Below, piece by piece: positions 1 to 9,093 of a DNA stretch of 64,000 bases. Made by a program: the position numbers and the translations under genes. The DNA is from Planctomycetota bacterium. GTDB taxonomy: Bacteria > Planctomycetota > UBA1135 > GCA-002686595. Location of the stretch: assembly GCA_016714045.1 (NCBI GenBank), contig JADJNY010000013.1, positions 13,836 through 77,835 of the forward strand, written 5' to 3'. Under the pieces are notes generated by a model that saw only the letters and a list, made by a program, of their open reading frames with translations, was not told where the DNA came from and did no database searches. Each line of letters begins with the position of its first letter. The stretch's first letter is position 1.

Positions 1-2
1 GC

Positions 3-1883
3 GGCCTCGCGGGCCAGACGAACCACGCCTTCTTGACGCCCGCGATGCTCGCCGCGATGACGCGCGACGCCGCGGCGCGCTGGCGCTGCACGGAGCTCGC
101 GACGGGCCCGATCCGGCCGCGCATCGCGTGGAAGCGCGTCCGCCACGACGAGGGCCGCCCGTGGCCGCCGCCGGGCGTGGAGCTCGTCTTCCGCTTCGAG
201 CGCGACGGCGCGCGCGGCGCGGCGCCCGTGCTCGAGGTCCGCTACGAGCTCCACGACGGGCTCCCGCTCGTGTCGAAGTCCTTCGTCCTCGAGAACCAGG
301 GCGCGCCGCGCGTGCTGCACGCGTTCGAGAGCGAGCTGCTCGCCGTCGTCGAGGCGGAGTCGATCGTCGACCCCGTGACGGATTGGCGCCGGCCCGACCT
401 CCACGTCGAGAGCGACTTCGCGTTCCACGGCATGGACTCGAAGTCCTCCTCGCGCGCCGTGCACTGGGTCGCCGACCCGCTCTACTCGACGCAGGTGAAC
501 TACGAGCGCAAGACGCCTGCGCTGCTCGTGTGCAGCCCCCCGATCGGCCCCGAGCTGCGCCTCGCGGCCGGAGAGCGCTTCGAGTCGTTCCGTGCGTTCG
601 AGCTCGCGCTCGACACGAGCGACCGCGAACGCGCGGGCCTCGCGCAGCGCCGCATGTACCGCGTGATCGCGCCGTGGTGCACGGAGAACCCGCTCCTCCT
701 CCACCTGCGGTCCGCCGACGACGCGAGCGTCGAGCGCGCGATCGATCAGTGCGCCGAGGTCGGGTTCGAGATGATCGTGCTCTCCTTCGGCAGCGGCTTC
801 GACGTCGAGAACCGTTCGCCCGAGAACCTGGCGCGCGCGAAACGCTGGGTGGAGCTCGCTCGCGCGCGCGGCGTCGAGCTCGGCACGTACGCGCTGCTCT
901 CCTCGCGCTCGATCGACGCGGCGAACGACGTCGTCGACCGCGCGACGGGGAAGCCCGGCGGCGCGATCTTCGGCCACGCGCCGTGCCTGCAAAGCGCCTG
1001 GGGCCGGCGGAACTTCGCCGAGCTCTTCGCGACGTACGACGCGACCGGGCTCGCGGTGCTCGAGCACGACGGCAGCTACCCCGGCGATCCGTGCGCGTCG
1101 ACCGAGCATCCCGGCCACGCGGGCTTCCTCGACTCGCAGTGGACGCAGTGGACGGCGATCCGCGACCTCTACGCCGCGTTCCGCGCGCGCGGCGTGTATT
1201 TGAACGTGCCCGACTATTACTTCCTCGCCGGTTCGAGCAAGACGGGGATGGGGTACCGCGAGACGAACTGGTCGCTCCCGCGCGAGGAGCAGATCCTGCA
1301 CGCGCGCCAGAACGTCTTCGACGGCACCTTCGAGAAGACGCCGACGATGGGCTGGATGTTCGTGCCGCTCTCCGAGTACCAGGGCGGCGGCGCGGCGGCG
1401 ACGATCGAGCCGCTCTCCGAGCACCTCGACGCGTACGAGGCGCACCTCGCGAACGACCTCGGGCTCGGCGTGCAGGCGTGCTGGCGCGGCCCGCGGCTCT
1501 ACGACACGGACGCGACGAAGGCGCTCGTGAAGAGGTGGGTCGCGTTCTACCGCGCGCACCGCGCGATCCTCGAGTTGGACCTGCTGCACGGACGCCGCGC
1601 CGACGGCCGCGACGTCGACTGGATGCTGCACGTGAACCCCGAGCTCGACGAGTGCGCGCTCGCGATGGCGTACAACCCGCTCCCCGAGGCCGCGGAGCGC
1701 GAGCTCGTGCTCCCGCTCCATTACGCGGGCTGCGCGGCGGGCGACGTAGTCCTTGTCCGCGTGCACGACGGCCCCGAGACGCGGATGCGGGTCGGCGCGC
1801 GCGAGGAGCTCCCCGTGCGCGTGCGCATCGACGCGCGTTCGGCGACGTGGGTCGTCGTCCGGCGCGCGCGCTCTTCCCGGTAG
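3..1883 (+). CDS. Glycoside hydrolase-like protein (TIM-barrel, GH-D/alpha-galactosidase type), 5' end missing
   Basis: The frame is open to the first base of the window, so the start lies upstream and the TTG at 33 is not a convincing start. The N-terminal third looks like a beta-sandwich. The middle resembles a TIM barrel (VGFEMIVLSFGSGFD, LAVLEHDGSYPGDPC, LNVPDYYFLAG), the layout of clan GH-D alpha-galactosidase-like enzymes. The Asp in EHDG and the acidic residues after LNVPDYYF are candidate catalytic residues, but I cannot align them securely. The last 80 residues look like a small beta domain. The expected role is carbohydrate breakdown. The family call is inference and the substrate is unknown. 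Confidence 0.55.
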   Translation, partial: GLAGQTNHAFLTPAMLAAMTRDAAARWRCTELATGPIRPRIAWKRVRHDEGRPWPPPGVELVFRFERDGARGAAPVLEVRYELHDGLPLVSKSFVLENQGAPRVLHAFESELLAVVEAESIVDPVTDWRRPDLHVESDFAFHGMDSKSSSRAVHWVADPLYSTQVNYERKTPALLVCSPPIGPELRLAAGERFESFRAFELALDTSDRERAGLAQRRMYRVIAPWCTENPLLLHLRSADDASVERAIDQCAEVGFEMIVLSFGSGFDVENRSPENLARAKRWVELARARGVELGTYALLSSRSIDAANDVVDRATGKPGGAIFGHAPCLQSAWGRRNFAELFATYDATGLAVLEHDGSYPGDPCASTEHPGHAGFLDSQWTQWTAIRDLYAAFRARGVYLNVPDYYFLAGSSKTGMGYRETNWSLPREEQILHARQNVFDGTFEKTPTMGWMFVPLSEYQGGGAAATIEPLSEHLDAYEAHLANDLGLGVQACWRGPRLYDTDATKALVKRWVAFYRAHRAILELDLLHGRRADGRDVDWMLHVNPELDECALAMAYNPLPEAAERELVLPLHYAGCAAGDVVLVRVHDGPETRMRVGAREELPVRVRIDARSATWVVVRRARSSR

Positions 1884-1963
1884 CGGAAACGGAAGCTAGC
1901 CTGGGCGCGGATCGCGCGCGGATCGTCCGTCCTCGTGCGCGCAAGGCGAGGAGGAGGTTCGCG

Positions 1964-3087
1964 ATGCAGAGCGGCGTGACCGTGCTCGTTTCGACCCGCA
2001 AGGGCGCGTGGTTCCTCGAGAGCGACGCGCGGCGGTCGAGCTTCCGCATGACGGGCCCGCACTTCTTCGGGCGCATGGTGTTCCACATCGTGCTCGACCC
2101 GCGCGACGGGCGCACGCTGCTCGCCGCGTCGAAGACGGGCCACCTCGGCCCGACCGTGTACCGCTCCACCGACCGCGGCGCGACGTGGACCGAAGCGAAG
2201 GTGCCGCCCGCGTTCCCGAAGACGGGCCCCGCGGGCCGCGCGGTCGACCACGTGTTCTGGCTGACGCCGGGCCACGCGAGCGAGCCCGGCACGTGGTGGG
2301 CGGGCACGTCGCCGCAGGGGCTCTTCGCGAGCGACGACGGCGGCGTCACGTGGCGGAGCGTCGCGGGCTTCAACGAGCACCCGATGTACTCGGCGTGGAC
2401 CGGCGGCGAGAAGGACGGCACGCCGGACGGGCCGAAGCTGCACTCGATCCAGGTCGACCCGCGCGACGCGCGGCACCTGTACGGGATGTCCTCCGGCGGC
2501 ACGTTCGAGAGCACGGACAGGGCGCGACCTGGGCGCCGCGCAACCAGGGCTGCGCGGCGGACTTCCTGCCGAGCCCGGACGCGGAGTTCGGCCACGACCC
2601 GCACTGCGTCGTCGTGCACCCGGCTCGGCCCGACCGCCTCTACCAGCAGAACCACTGCGGCATGTACCGCCTCGATCGTCCGTCGACGCGCTGGACGCGC
2701 ATCGGCGACGCGATGCCGCGCGACGTCGGCGACATCGGCTTCCCGATCGTCGCGCACCCGCGCGATCCCGACACGGCGTGGGTGTTCCCGATGGACGGCA
2801 CGTCCGTGTGGCCGCGCACGAGCATCGCGGGGAAGCCCGCCGCGTACAGGACGCGCGACGGCGGCGCGTCGTGGCAGCGCCAGGACGCGGGGTTCCCCAA
2901 GGAGCAAGCGTGGTGGACCGTGAAGCGCCAAGCGATGGCGGCGGACCACCTCGACCCGGTCGGGCTCTACCTCGGCACCACGAACGGCGAGGTGTGGGCG
3001 AGCCACGACGAAGGCGGCACGTGGCGCGAGATCGCGCGGCACCTCCCCCACGTCTACGCCGTGACGACGGCGCCGAGCGCGTCGTGA
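1964..3087 (+). CDS. BNR/sialidase-like beta-propeller protein, frameshifted
   Basis: The start is ATG 1964, with GGAGG about six bases upstream. Propeller repeats with Asp-box-like motifs occur throughout (YRSTDRGATW, FASDDGGVTW, YRTRDGGASW, WASHDEGGTW). No signal peptide is present, so it is probably cytoplasmic. The frame breaks near 2520: the first part reads ...FESTDR and the second resumes at GATW, which one missing base explains. The rest runs to the TGA at 3085-3087. That stop overlaps the GTG of the MoaD/ThiS-like gene, so the two are probably translationally coupled. The enzymatic function is unknown; BNR proteins are not all hydrolases. The indel may be a sequencing error because both halves are well conserved. 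Confidence 0.75.
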
Positions 3088-3347
3088 GGGTGCGCGTCCC
3101 CACGCACCTCCACGACTACACGAGCGGACGCGCGGAGGTGGAGCTCGCGCACGTCGCGACGCTCGGCGACGTGCTGCGCGAGCTCGACCAGCGCTACCCC
3201 GGCCTGCGTTTCCGCGTCGTCGACGAGCAGGACCGGATCCGCCGCCACATCCAGTTCTTCGTCGCCGGCCGCGTCGCGCGCGACCTCGCGCACCCGGTCG
3301 GCGAACACGACGAGGTGCAGATCGTCGCGGCGCTCTCCGGGGGGTAG
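3084..3347 (+). CDS. MoaD/ThiS family ubiquitin-like sulfur-carrier protein
   Basis: It encodes 87 residues and starts at a GTG that overlaps the preceding TGA (GTGA). The order of strands and helices and the C-terminal ALSGG match the beta-grasp sulfur carriers MoaD and ThiS, whose terminal Gly-Gly is adenylated and thiocarboxylated. No moaE, thiG or MoeB-like gene is visible nearby, so molybdopterin or thiamine synthesis cannot be assigned from context. The tight coupling to the BNR propeller gene suggests the two products act together. The GTG start is chosen from the overlap and the compact family length. Confidence 0.8.
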   Translation: MRVRVPTHLHDYTSGRAEVELAHVATLGDVLRELDQRYPGLRFRVVDEQDRIRRHIQFFVAGRVARDLAHPVGEHDEVQIVAALSGG

Positions 3348-3490
3348 CCGCGCCGCCGCGACCGCGAAGGACGGCGCCATGCCGTCGGATTCCGTGTTCG
3401 TTGCGCATGGAATCGGCATTCCACGCGGCGCCTCGGGCTTGCGTCTCCAGTGTGGAGCCTTCGCCTCAGGCCCCCACCTGGAGGATCCCC

Positions 3491-6400
3491 ATGCAACGCT
3501 CTCTGCTCGCACTCGTCGTCGCCGGCTTCGCTGCCGTCGGCCAAGCCCAGACCTGCACGCCCGAATGGAAGCCCAGCTTCGGAGGTCCGGCGTCGTTCAT
3601 CACCTACGACGCACGCCCCTTCGATCTCGACGGCGCGGGGCCCGCGGCAGTCGCGCTCTGCTTCGCGCACGGGGGCTCGGTCGCCGCGTGGGACGGAACG
3701 GCGGAGCGCACGCTCGGCGAGTTCTCGATGACGGTCACGCCGTTCTTCCCCGAGGTCCGGGCCTGCGTCGCGTTCGACCCGGATGGAACGGGCCCGCTGC
3801 CCGAGGCGCTTGTCGCGGCCGGCGCGTTCGACCATGTCGGAGCGGTCGTCGCGAGCAACGTCGCGCGTTTCAACGGCACGACTTGGTCCGCGCTCGGCAC
3901 GGGACGAACGGCAAGGTGTACGAGCTGTTCGTCCACGACGAGGACGGCTCCGGCCCGAATCCGCCGCGGCTCTTCGCGGGAGGTGAGTTCTCGTTCGCTG
4001 GCGGCGTGTCGGCTCGCGGCATCGCGCGCTGGAATGGCACGAGCTGGTCGGCGGTAGGCCCGGTGGGGTCCGTCGGCACGTTGGTGGACGCGCTCGCCAC
4101 GCACGACTTCGACGGCGCGGGTCCCCTCCCGCCCGCTCTCGTCGCGGGCGGCTCCTTCACGAGTCTCGGCGGCATCGGCGGCAATGTCGCGCGATGGAAC
4201 GGAACGAGTTGGAGCGCGATCGGCGCGGGCCTCGCCGGGCAGGTCCTCGCGCTCGCCGCCCACGATCCCGACGGCGCGGGTCCCGCGCCCGAGGAGCTCT
4301 ACGCCGGCGGCGGCACCCTCGTCGGCGCGAACCAACTCGCGAGGTTCAACGGGACCGCATGGAGCGGCGCCGCCGCGTTCACGAACTCGCTCGGGATCGC
4401 CGGCGTCTGGAGCCTCGCGAGCCTGGACGACGACGGCGCCGGCCCCGCGCCGGCGGCGCTCTACGCGAGCGGCGAATTCACGCAGGTGGGCGCCGTGCCG
4501 GCGAACACGGTCGCGCGCCTCGCGGGCGGCGCGTGGACGGCGCTCGGCACGGGCCTCGGGCATTCGAACGGGTTCGGTCCCATAGGCTACTGCCTCACGC
4601 GCTACGACCCAGCTGGGGCGGAGCCCGACACGCTCGTCGTCGGCGGCTTCTTCGATCGTGCGGGCGGAGCGCCCGTGCTCTCGGTCGCGAGCTTCGACGG
4701 CGCCAACTGGCGCGAGATCGTCCACGGCCCCGACCGAGGCGTGCTCGCGCTCGCCTCGGCGGATCTCGACGGCCCCGGCCCGGCGGGCCGCGCGCTCTAC
4801 GTCGGCGGCAACTTCGCGTTCGTCGGATCGACGCCCGCGAACCGGGTTGCGAAATGGGAGCCGAGCGGCTGGTCCGCACTCGGCAGTGGCATGAGCTCGA
4901 GCACGCCCGGGTCCACCGTGAAGGTGTCTGCGCTCGTGGAGTTCGACGAAGACGGCGCGGGGACCGGGCTCCCGACACTGATCGCCGGCGGACTCTTCGA
5001 CCTCGCCGACGGACTCCCGGCCCAGAACGTCGCGCGCTGGGACGGTTCGGCGTGGTCCACGCTGGGCGGAGGCCTCGGCGGCTTCCTCGGCGCCGAGTGC
5101 CGCGCGCTCGCCATCTACGACGAGGACGGCGCGGGGCCAGGGAACGCAGCACTCTTCGCCGCGGGGCCGTTCTCCGATGCGGGCGGCGTGCCATCGATCG
5201 GCGTCGCACGCTGGAACGGCAGCGCGTGGTCGACCGTGGGGACCAACATGTCGGGACTCTTCAGCATGGCCGAGGCGTTGACCGTCGCGGACCTCGGCGC
5301 CGGACCCGAGCTCTACCTCGGGGGCTCGTTCAGCCAGATCGGTGGCATCGCCGCGCGCAACGTCGCGCGCTGGAACGGGACCTCGTGGTCCGCGCTCGGC
5401 ACGGGCACGAACGGACCGGGGAGCGGAACGGGCCAGATCCTCGAGCTCCTCGCCGCCGACCTCGACGGGCCCGGACCGGGCGGGAACGCGCTCTATGCGG
5501 GTGGCTACTTCACGAGCGCGGGCGGCGTCAGCGCAGTGCGCATCGCGCGCTGGAACGGCACGGCGTGGTCCGCGCTCGGCACGGGACTCGGTGACGCGGT
5601 GAGCTCCAACGTGGGCGTGCACTCGCTCGCGAGCTTCGACGCGGACGGCGCGGGCCCCGGGACGCCGGTCCTCTACGCGGGCGGGTACTTCATCGGGACG
5701 CCGAGCGGGCTCGACGTGCTGCATTTCGCGGCCTGGAACGGCTCCGCATGGTCGAACCCCGGCGCGGCGCCCGATGAAGCCGGCCTCGGCGTGCGTGCGT
5801 TCCTCGTGCACGACGTCGACGGCGCGGGCGCGTCGCCAGACGAACTCTTCGTCGGCGGCGACTTCCAGCGGATCGGAGCGCTGACGACCGTCCGCGTCGC
5901 GCGCCTCGGCTGCCCGTTCACGGACGTCGACGCTGACGGGATCGAGGACGGCTCGGACAACTGCCCCCTCGTATCGAACCCGGCGCAGTCCGACTCCGAC
6001 CTGGACGGAATCGGCGACGCGTGCGACGCGCAGCTCGCATTCTGTGCCGGAGACGGCAGCCTCGCGACGCCCTGCCCGTGCGCGAACACCGGCGGCTCGG
6101 GCCGCGGCTGCGCGAATTCGGTCCAAAGCCTCGGCGCCGTGCTCGAGCTCGCGGGCGACTCCGTCCCGGACACGCTCGTGCTGCTCGGCTCGGGCATGCC
6201 CGCGTCCGTCTCGTGCATCTACCTTCAGGGCGATCTCGAGGACCCGTCTGGCCTCGTCTTCGGCGACGGCGTGCGCTGCGCGACCGGCAGCCTCATCCGC
6301 CTCCGGACGAAGCAAAACAGCGGCGGCGCGTCGCAGTTCCCCGAGCCCGGCGACCCATCGGTCTCCACGCGCGGACAGGTCGCGCCGGGAAGCGGCGTCG

Positions 6401-6495
6401 TGCGCTACTACCAGACGTACTACCGCAACTCGGCCGGGCTCTTCTGTCCGCCGGAGACGTTCAACGTGACGAACGGACAGCGCGTGGTCTGGTGA
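3491..6495 (+). CDS. Secreted WNGTSW-repeat propeller-like protein with Cys-rich C-terminal module, one frameshift
   Basis: ATG 3491 follows a good SD (TGGAGG) and encodes a signal peptide ending GQAQ. About twelve repeats follow, each of 50-75 residues, built on ARWNGTSWSALGTG then DxDGAGP..ALYAGGxF..AGG, and probably forming beta-propeller blades. A thrombospondin type-3-like Asp-rich stretch (around 5926-6020) precedes the C-terminal module: CPCANTGGSGRGCANS, FGDGVRC, YYQTYYRN and NVTNGQRVVW. The frame changes near 3902, where one missing base restores ALGTG.TNGKVYEL. It is an exported, probably surface-located protein whose ligand cannot be deduced. Paralogues lie at 34245-36968, 49546-52302 and 53608-55202. 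Confidence 0.85.
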
Positions 6496-6507
6496 GCGCG
6501 AGGGCGG

Positions 6508-7359
6508 CTAACGCGCCGCGTTCGACGCTGCGCGCCGCGCGCGCGCGACGTCGAACGCGAAGCGCACGCTGACGAAGGCGAGCGTCGCGGCGAGCATTCG
6601 CCGCGCGAGCAACGTCGCCTCGGGCACGTGCACGAGCGTCACGCCGATCCACCCGCCCGCGATCGCGCCGAGCGCAAGCCACAGCGCGATCGCGAGCTCG
6701 ACCTTCCGTTCGCGGCGGTAGAGCCACGCGGACTGCCACGACGTGAAGAGGCTCATCGCCATGCTCGTCGCGCGCGCGCCGAGGAAGCCGAGTCCGGGGA
6801 GCACGAACAGGAGGCCCGGCACCGCGACGAGCCGCCGCCGACGCCGAGCAGCGGCGCCACGATGCCCGCGAGGCCTGAGCGCGCCGATTTCGACGTACTC
6901 GAGCGGCGACAACGCGAGCGCGCGCACGTCGCCGAGCGATTCCGCCGAGCGCGGATCGGCGCCGAACAAGAGGTCGGCCGCGACGAGCGTCAACACGACG
7001 ACGAACACGAGCTTCAACTTCGTCGCGTCGAGGCGCTGGCCGATGCGGAAGCCGATCCGCGCGCCGACGAAGCTCGTCGCGATCATCACGCCCGCGGCGG
7101 CGAGGTGGAGCGCGGAGTCGCCACGGGAGAGCTCCGTGATCGTGGCGCTCGTCGTCGAGCCCGCGACGAGCAGGAGCGAGCTCCCCACCGAGCGCTTCAG
7201 CGACAGCCCGAAGCCGTAGTGCAGGAGCGGCACGGCGAACACGCCGCCACCGATGCCGCAGAGCGCGCTCCACGCGCCGATCGCGAGCCCCGCGAGGACG
7301 AGCAGCGCGCGGCGCGCGGGCGTCGCCGCGCTCGGACCGGCGTCGGCCGCGTCCGTCAT
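6508..7359 (-). CDS. TauE/SafE family membrane permease (sulfite/sulfonate exporter type)
   Basis: It encodes 283 residues with about eight hydrophobic segments. The first half has the family motif CGIGGGVFAVPLL. The equivalent motif in the second half is scrambled into an Arg-rich stretch. Shifting one base gives LAGIVAPLLGVGGG and shifting back gives LVAVPGLLF, so there is an extra base near 6874 and a missing one near 6831. The net frame is kept, so the ORF looks intact but about 14 residues are wrong as read. It starts at an ATGA overlap with rfaE2. The family exports sulfite or sulfonates or moves other anions; the substrate here is unknown. Confidence 0.8.
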   Translation of the reverse strand: MTDAADAGPSAATPARRALLVLAGLAIGAWSALCGIGGGVFAVPLLHYGFGLSLKRSVGSSLLLVAGSTTSATITELSRGDSALHLAAAGVMIATSFVGARIGFRIGQRLDATKLKLVFVVVLTLVAADLLFGADPRSAESLGDVRALALSPLEYVEIGALRPRGHRGAAARRRRRLVAVPGLLFVLPGLGFLGARATSMAMSLFTSWQSAWLYRRERKVELAIALWLALGAIAGGWIGVTLVHVPEATLLARRMLAATLAFVSVRFAFDVARARRAASNAAR

Positions 7360-7877
7360 CGCCCGTCCGCCGGACCGCCGGTGCCGTGGACGCGCGCGGA
7401 GAGCGCCGTCGACGAATGGTCCTTCGGGTCGCCGCAGATCGCGACCTCGATCCCGAGCTCGCGGTCGACGGCGGCCTCGGGCACGCTCGCGGCGGTGTAG
7501 TCCGTGCCCTTCGCGTGGACGTCGGGACGAAGCTCGCGCAGCGTCGCCTCGAGCGTCGGCTCGGCGAAGCTCGTCACCGCGTCGACGCAGCGCAGGGCGC
7601 CGACGAGCTCGGCGCGCTCGTGGAGCGGCTGGTACGGCCGTCCCGCGCCCTTCAGCCCGCGCACGGACTCGTCCGTGTTCAGCGCAACGACGAGGAAGTC
7701 GCCGCGCGCCTTCGCGTCCTCGAGGTAGCGCGCGTGGCCGACGTGCAGGAGGTCGAAGCAGCCGTTCGCGAGCACGACGCGACGGATCGACTGCCGCGCG
7801 CGCAGCTCGCGCAGGAACCGCGCGAGCGCGTCGCGCTCCCAGAGCACCTTGCGAAAGCGCGGGTCGTGCGCGTTCAC
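7356..7877 (-). CDS. rfaE2: D-glycero-beta-D-manno-heptose 1-phosphate adenylyltransferase
   Basis: It encodes 173 residues with the nucleotidyltransferase signature NGCFDLLHVGH (residues 38-48), where the HxGH element binds ATP. The enzyme transfers AMP to heptose 1-phosphate, making ADP-heptose for the lipopolysaccharide core. It is one half of what is a single HldE protein in enterobacteria; the kinase half is the next gene upstream. The start is a GTG at 7877 that overlaps the TGA of a 21-codon mini-ORF. The gene ends in an ATGA overlap with the TauE/SafE gene. It is cytoplasmic, and the sequence context supports one operon with rfaE1. Confidence 0.9.
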   Translation of the reverse strand: MNAHDPRFRKVLWERDALARFLRELRARQSIRRVVLANGCFDLLHVGHARYLEDAKARGDFLVVALNTDESVRGLKGAGRPYQPLHERAELVGALRCVDAVTSFAEPTLEATLRELRPDVHAKGTDYTAASVPEAAVDRELGIEVAICGDPKDHSSTALSARVHGTGGPADGR

Positions 7878-7939
7878 GCGCGCGTCTCCGGTTCGAGGTC
7901 GCGGCGCAGCCGACGTTCTTGGGCGGCCGACGCGTTCAC
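7874..7939 (-). CDS. Mini-ORF 2 (21 codons) between rfaE1 and rfaE2
   Basis: It starts at the GTG that overlaps the TGA of mini-ORF 1, and its own TGA overlaps the GTG start of rfaE2. The peptide begins MNASAAQER and ends LRRDLEPETRA, sharing the last eleven residues with mini-ORF 1 except for one change. Length, frame and GTGA junctions are the same in both copies, so the duplicated DNA has kept an uninterrupted coupling chain. Translation is unproven. Confidence 0.4.
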   Translation of the reverse strand: MNASAAQERRLRRDLEPETRA

Positions 7940-8001
7940 GCGCGCCGCTCCGGTTCGAGGTCGCGGCGCAGGTCGAGTTCGGGGGCCACGTGCACGTTCA
8001 C
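7936..8001 (-). CDS. Mini-ORF 1 (21 codons) between rfaE1 and rfaE2
   Basis: It starts at a GTG that overlaps the rfaE1 stop (GTGA, 8001-7998) and ends at a TGA that again overlaps a GTG. The peptide begins MNVHVAPEL and ends LRRDLEPERRA. Its last residues resemble the end of RfaE1 (RTERRA) because the DNA is part of a 62-bp tandem repeat. Whether it is translated as a peptide or only relays ribosomes between the flanking genes is unknown. Confidence 0.4.
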   Translation of the reverse strand: MNVHVAPELDLRRDLEPERRA

Positions 8002-9035
8002 GCGCGCCGCTCCGTCCGCGCGAGCCGCACCGCGACGGGCGCCTCTGCGAGCGCGGACGCGAGCTCGTTCGGCGAGCAGACGGCCGCGCCGTTCTCCATG
8101 ACGACGACGCCGGCGGCGGCGTTCGCGAGCACCATCGCCTGCGCGGGGTCGCAGCGGGCGGCGAGCGCGAGCGCAAACACCGCGGCGGCCGTGTCGCCGG
8201 CTCCGGTGACGTCCGTGACCTCGCCGTCGCCCGAAGCTTCGACCGCGATTCCGTCTGCGTCGCCGGGGCCGAAGAGCGCCATGCCGAGGTTGCCGCGCGT
8301 GACGAGCAACCACTGCGGCTCGAGGCGCTCGACCAGGCTGCGCGCGGCCTTGCGCAGCTCCGTCACGTCGTCGAGCTTCGACACATCGACGTGCGTGAAG
8401 CGCGCGAGTTCGCCGATGTTGGGCGTCAGCGCCGTGAGCGCGCCGCGGAAGAGCTCGACGTTCGCGCGCGGGTCGAGCACGGCGACGCGGTTCGCACGAC
8501 GGAACGCCTCGGCGAGCAGCGCCGTCTCCGGCGAGACGATGCCGTAGCCGTAGTCGGAGATCACGAGCGCGTCGAAGTCCTCGAGCGCCTCGCGCACGGC
8601 GGCGTGCACGCGGTCGCGCTCCGCCACCGGCGCCGCTTCGCGCGGCTCGCGGTCGATGCGCAGGACCTGGTGCGGCGAACGCCGCGCTTCGGCGGCGAGC
8701 ACGCGCGTCTTCGTCGGCGTGGTCCAGCCGGGCACGGTCGCGAGGCCCGCCACGTCGATGCCCTCCTTCTCGAGCAGGATCGAGAGCTCGCGCCCGTGCG
8801 CGTCGCGCCCGACGAGGCCGAAGACCGACACCTGCGCGCCGAGCGCGCGCAAGTTGCGCGCGACGTTCGCGGCGCCGCCCGCGCCGAGCTCTTCGCGCTC
8901 GTGCCGCAGCACCATCACGGGCGCTTCGCGCGACAACCGCGTCGGCTGCGCGAAGAGCCAGTGGTCCGCGATCGGGTCGCCGAGCACGGCGACGGAGAGC
9001 TTCGTGAAGTCGGGGAGGCGCGGGGCGGGCGTCAT
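7998..9035 (-). CDS. rfaE1: D-glycero-beta-D-manno-heptose-7-phosphate kinase
   Basis: It encodes 345 residues of the PfkB/ribokinase family. The N-terminal signature GAGGAANVARNLRALG and the C-terminal catalytic motif DVTGAGDT (residues 275-282, catalytic Asp in GAGD) are intact. The enzyme phosphorylates heptose 7-phosphate at C1, the step before RfaE2, in ADP-heptose synthesis for lipopolysaccharide. The length fits a stand-alone kinase half of HldE. It starts with ATG 9035, 58 bases downstream of the formate dehydrogenase Fe-S subunit gene, so it could be read from that operon. A -10-like TATGCT lies 12 bases before the ATG. Confidence 0.92.
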   Translation of the reverse strand: MTPAPRLPDFTKLSVAVLGDPIADHWLFAQPTRLSREAPVMVLRHEREELGAGGAANVARNLRALGAQVSVFGLVGRDAHGRELSILLEKEGIDVAGLATVPGWTTPTKTRVLAAEARRSPHQVLRIDREPREAAPVAERDRVHAAVREALEDFDALVISDYGYGIVSPETALLAEAFRRANRVAVLDPRANVELFRGALTALTPNIGELARFTHVDVSKLDDVTELRKAARSLVERLEPQWLLVTRGNLGMALFGPGDADGIAVEASGDGEVTDVTGAGDTAAAVFALALAARCDPAQAMVLANAAAGVVVMENGAAVCSPNELASALAEAPVAVRLARTERRA

Positions 9036-9093
9036 CGAAGGTCGAGCAGCATACTCCGTGAGCTCGCGGTGGGAACCCGCCGCGGGCGCGCGC

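Larger units (their letters stand above)
7871..8014 (-). repeat. 62-bp direct tandem repeat at the rfaE1/rfaE2 junction
   Basis: Units begin at 7871, 7933 and 7995, exactly 62 bp apart; the third is partial and lies in the 3' end of rfaE1. The best conserved part is about 38 bp (CGTTCACGCGCGCC... to GCGGCGCAG on the plus strand), and unit tails have diverged. Each unit carries one GTGA. Collapsing two units would make rfaE1 and rfaE2 overlap directly by GTGA, which is the likely ancestral arrangement. Confidence 0.85.

Noticed and set aside
128..2923. 931-codon ORF in the plus strand
   Set aside because: Arg/Ala-rich shadow of the glycoside hydrolase-like gene in another frame. Only its part from 1964 to 2520 is real, as the first half of the BNR gene.
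7871..8014. CRISPR-like array
   Set aside because: Three units with 62-bp period, no spacers, no cas genes, and the units overlap coding sequence.
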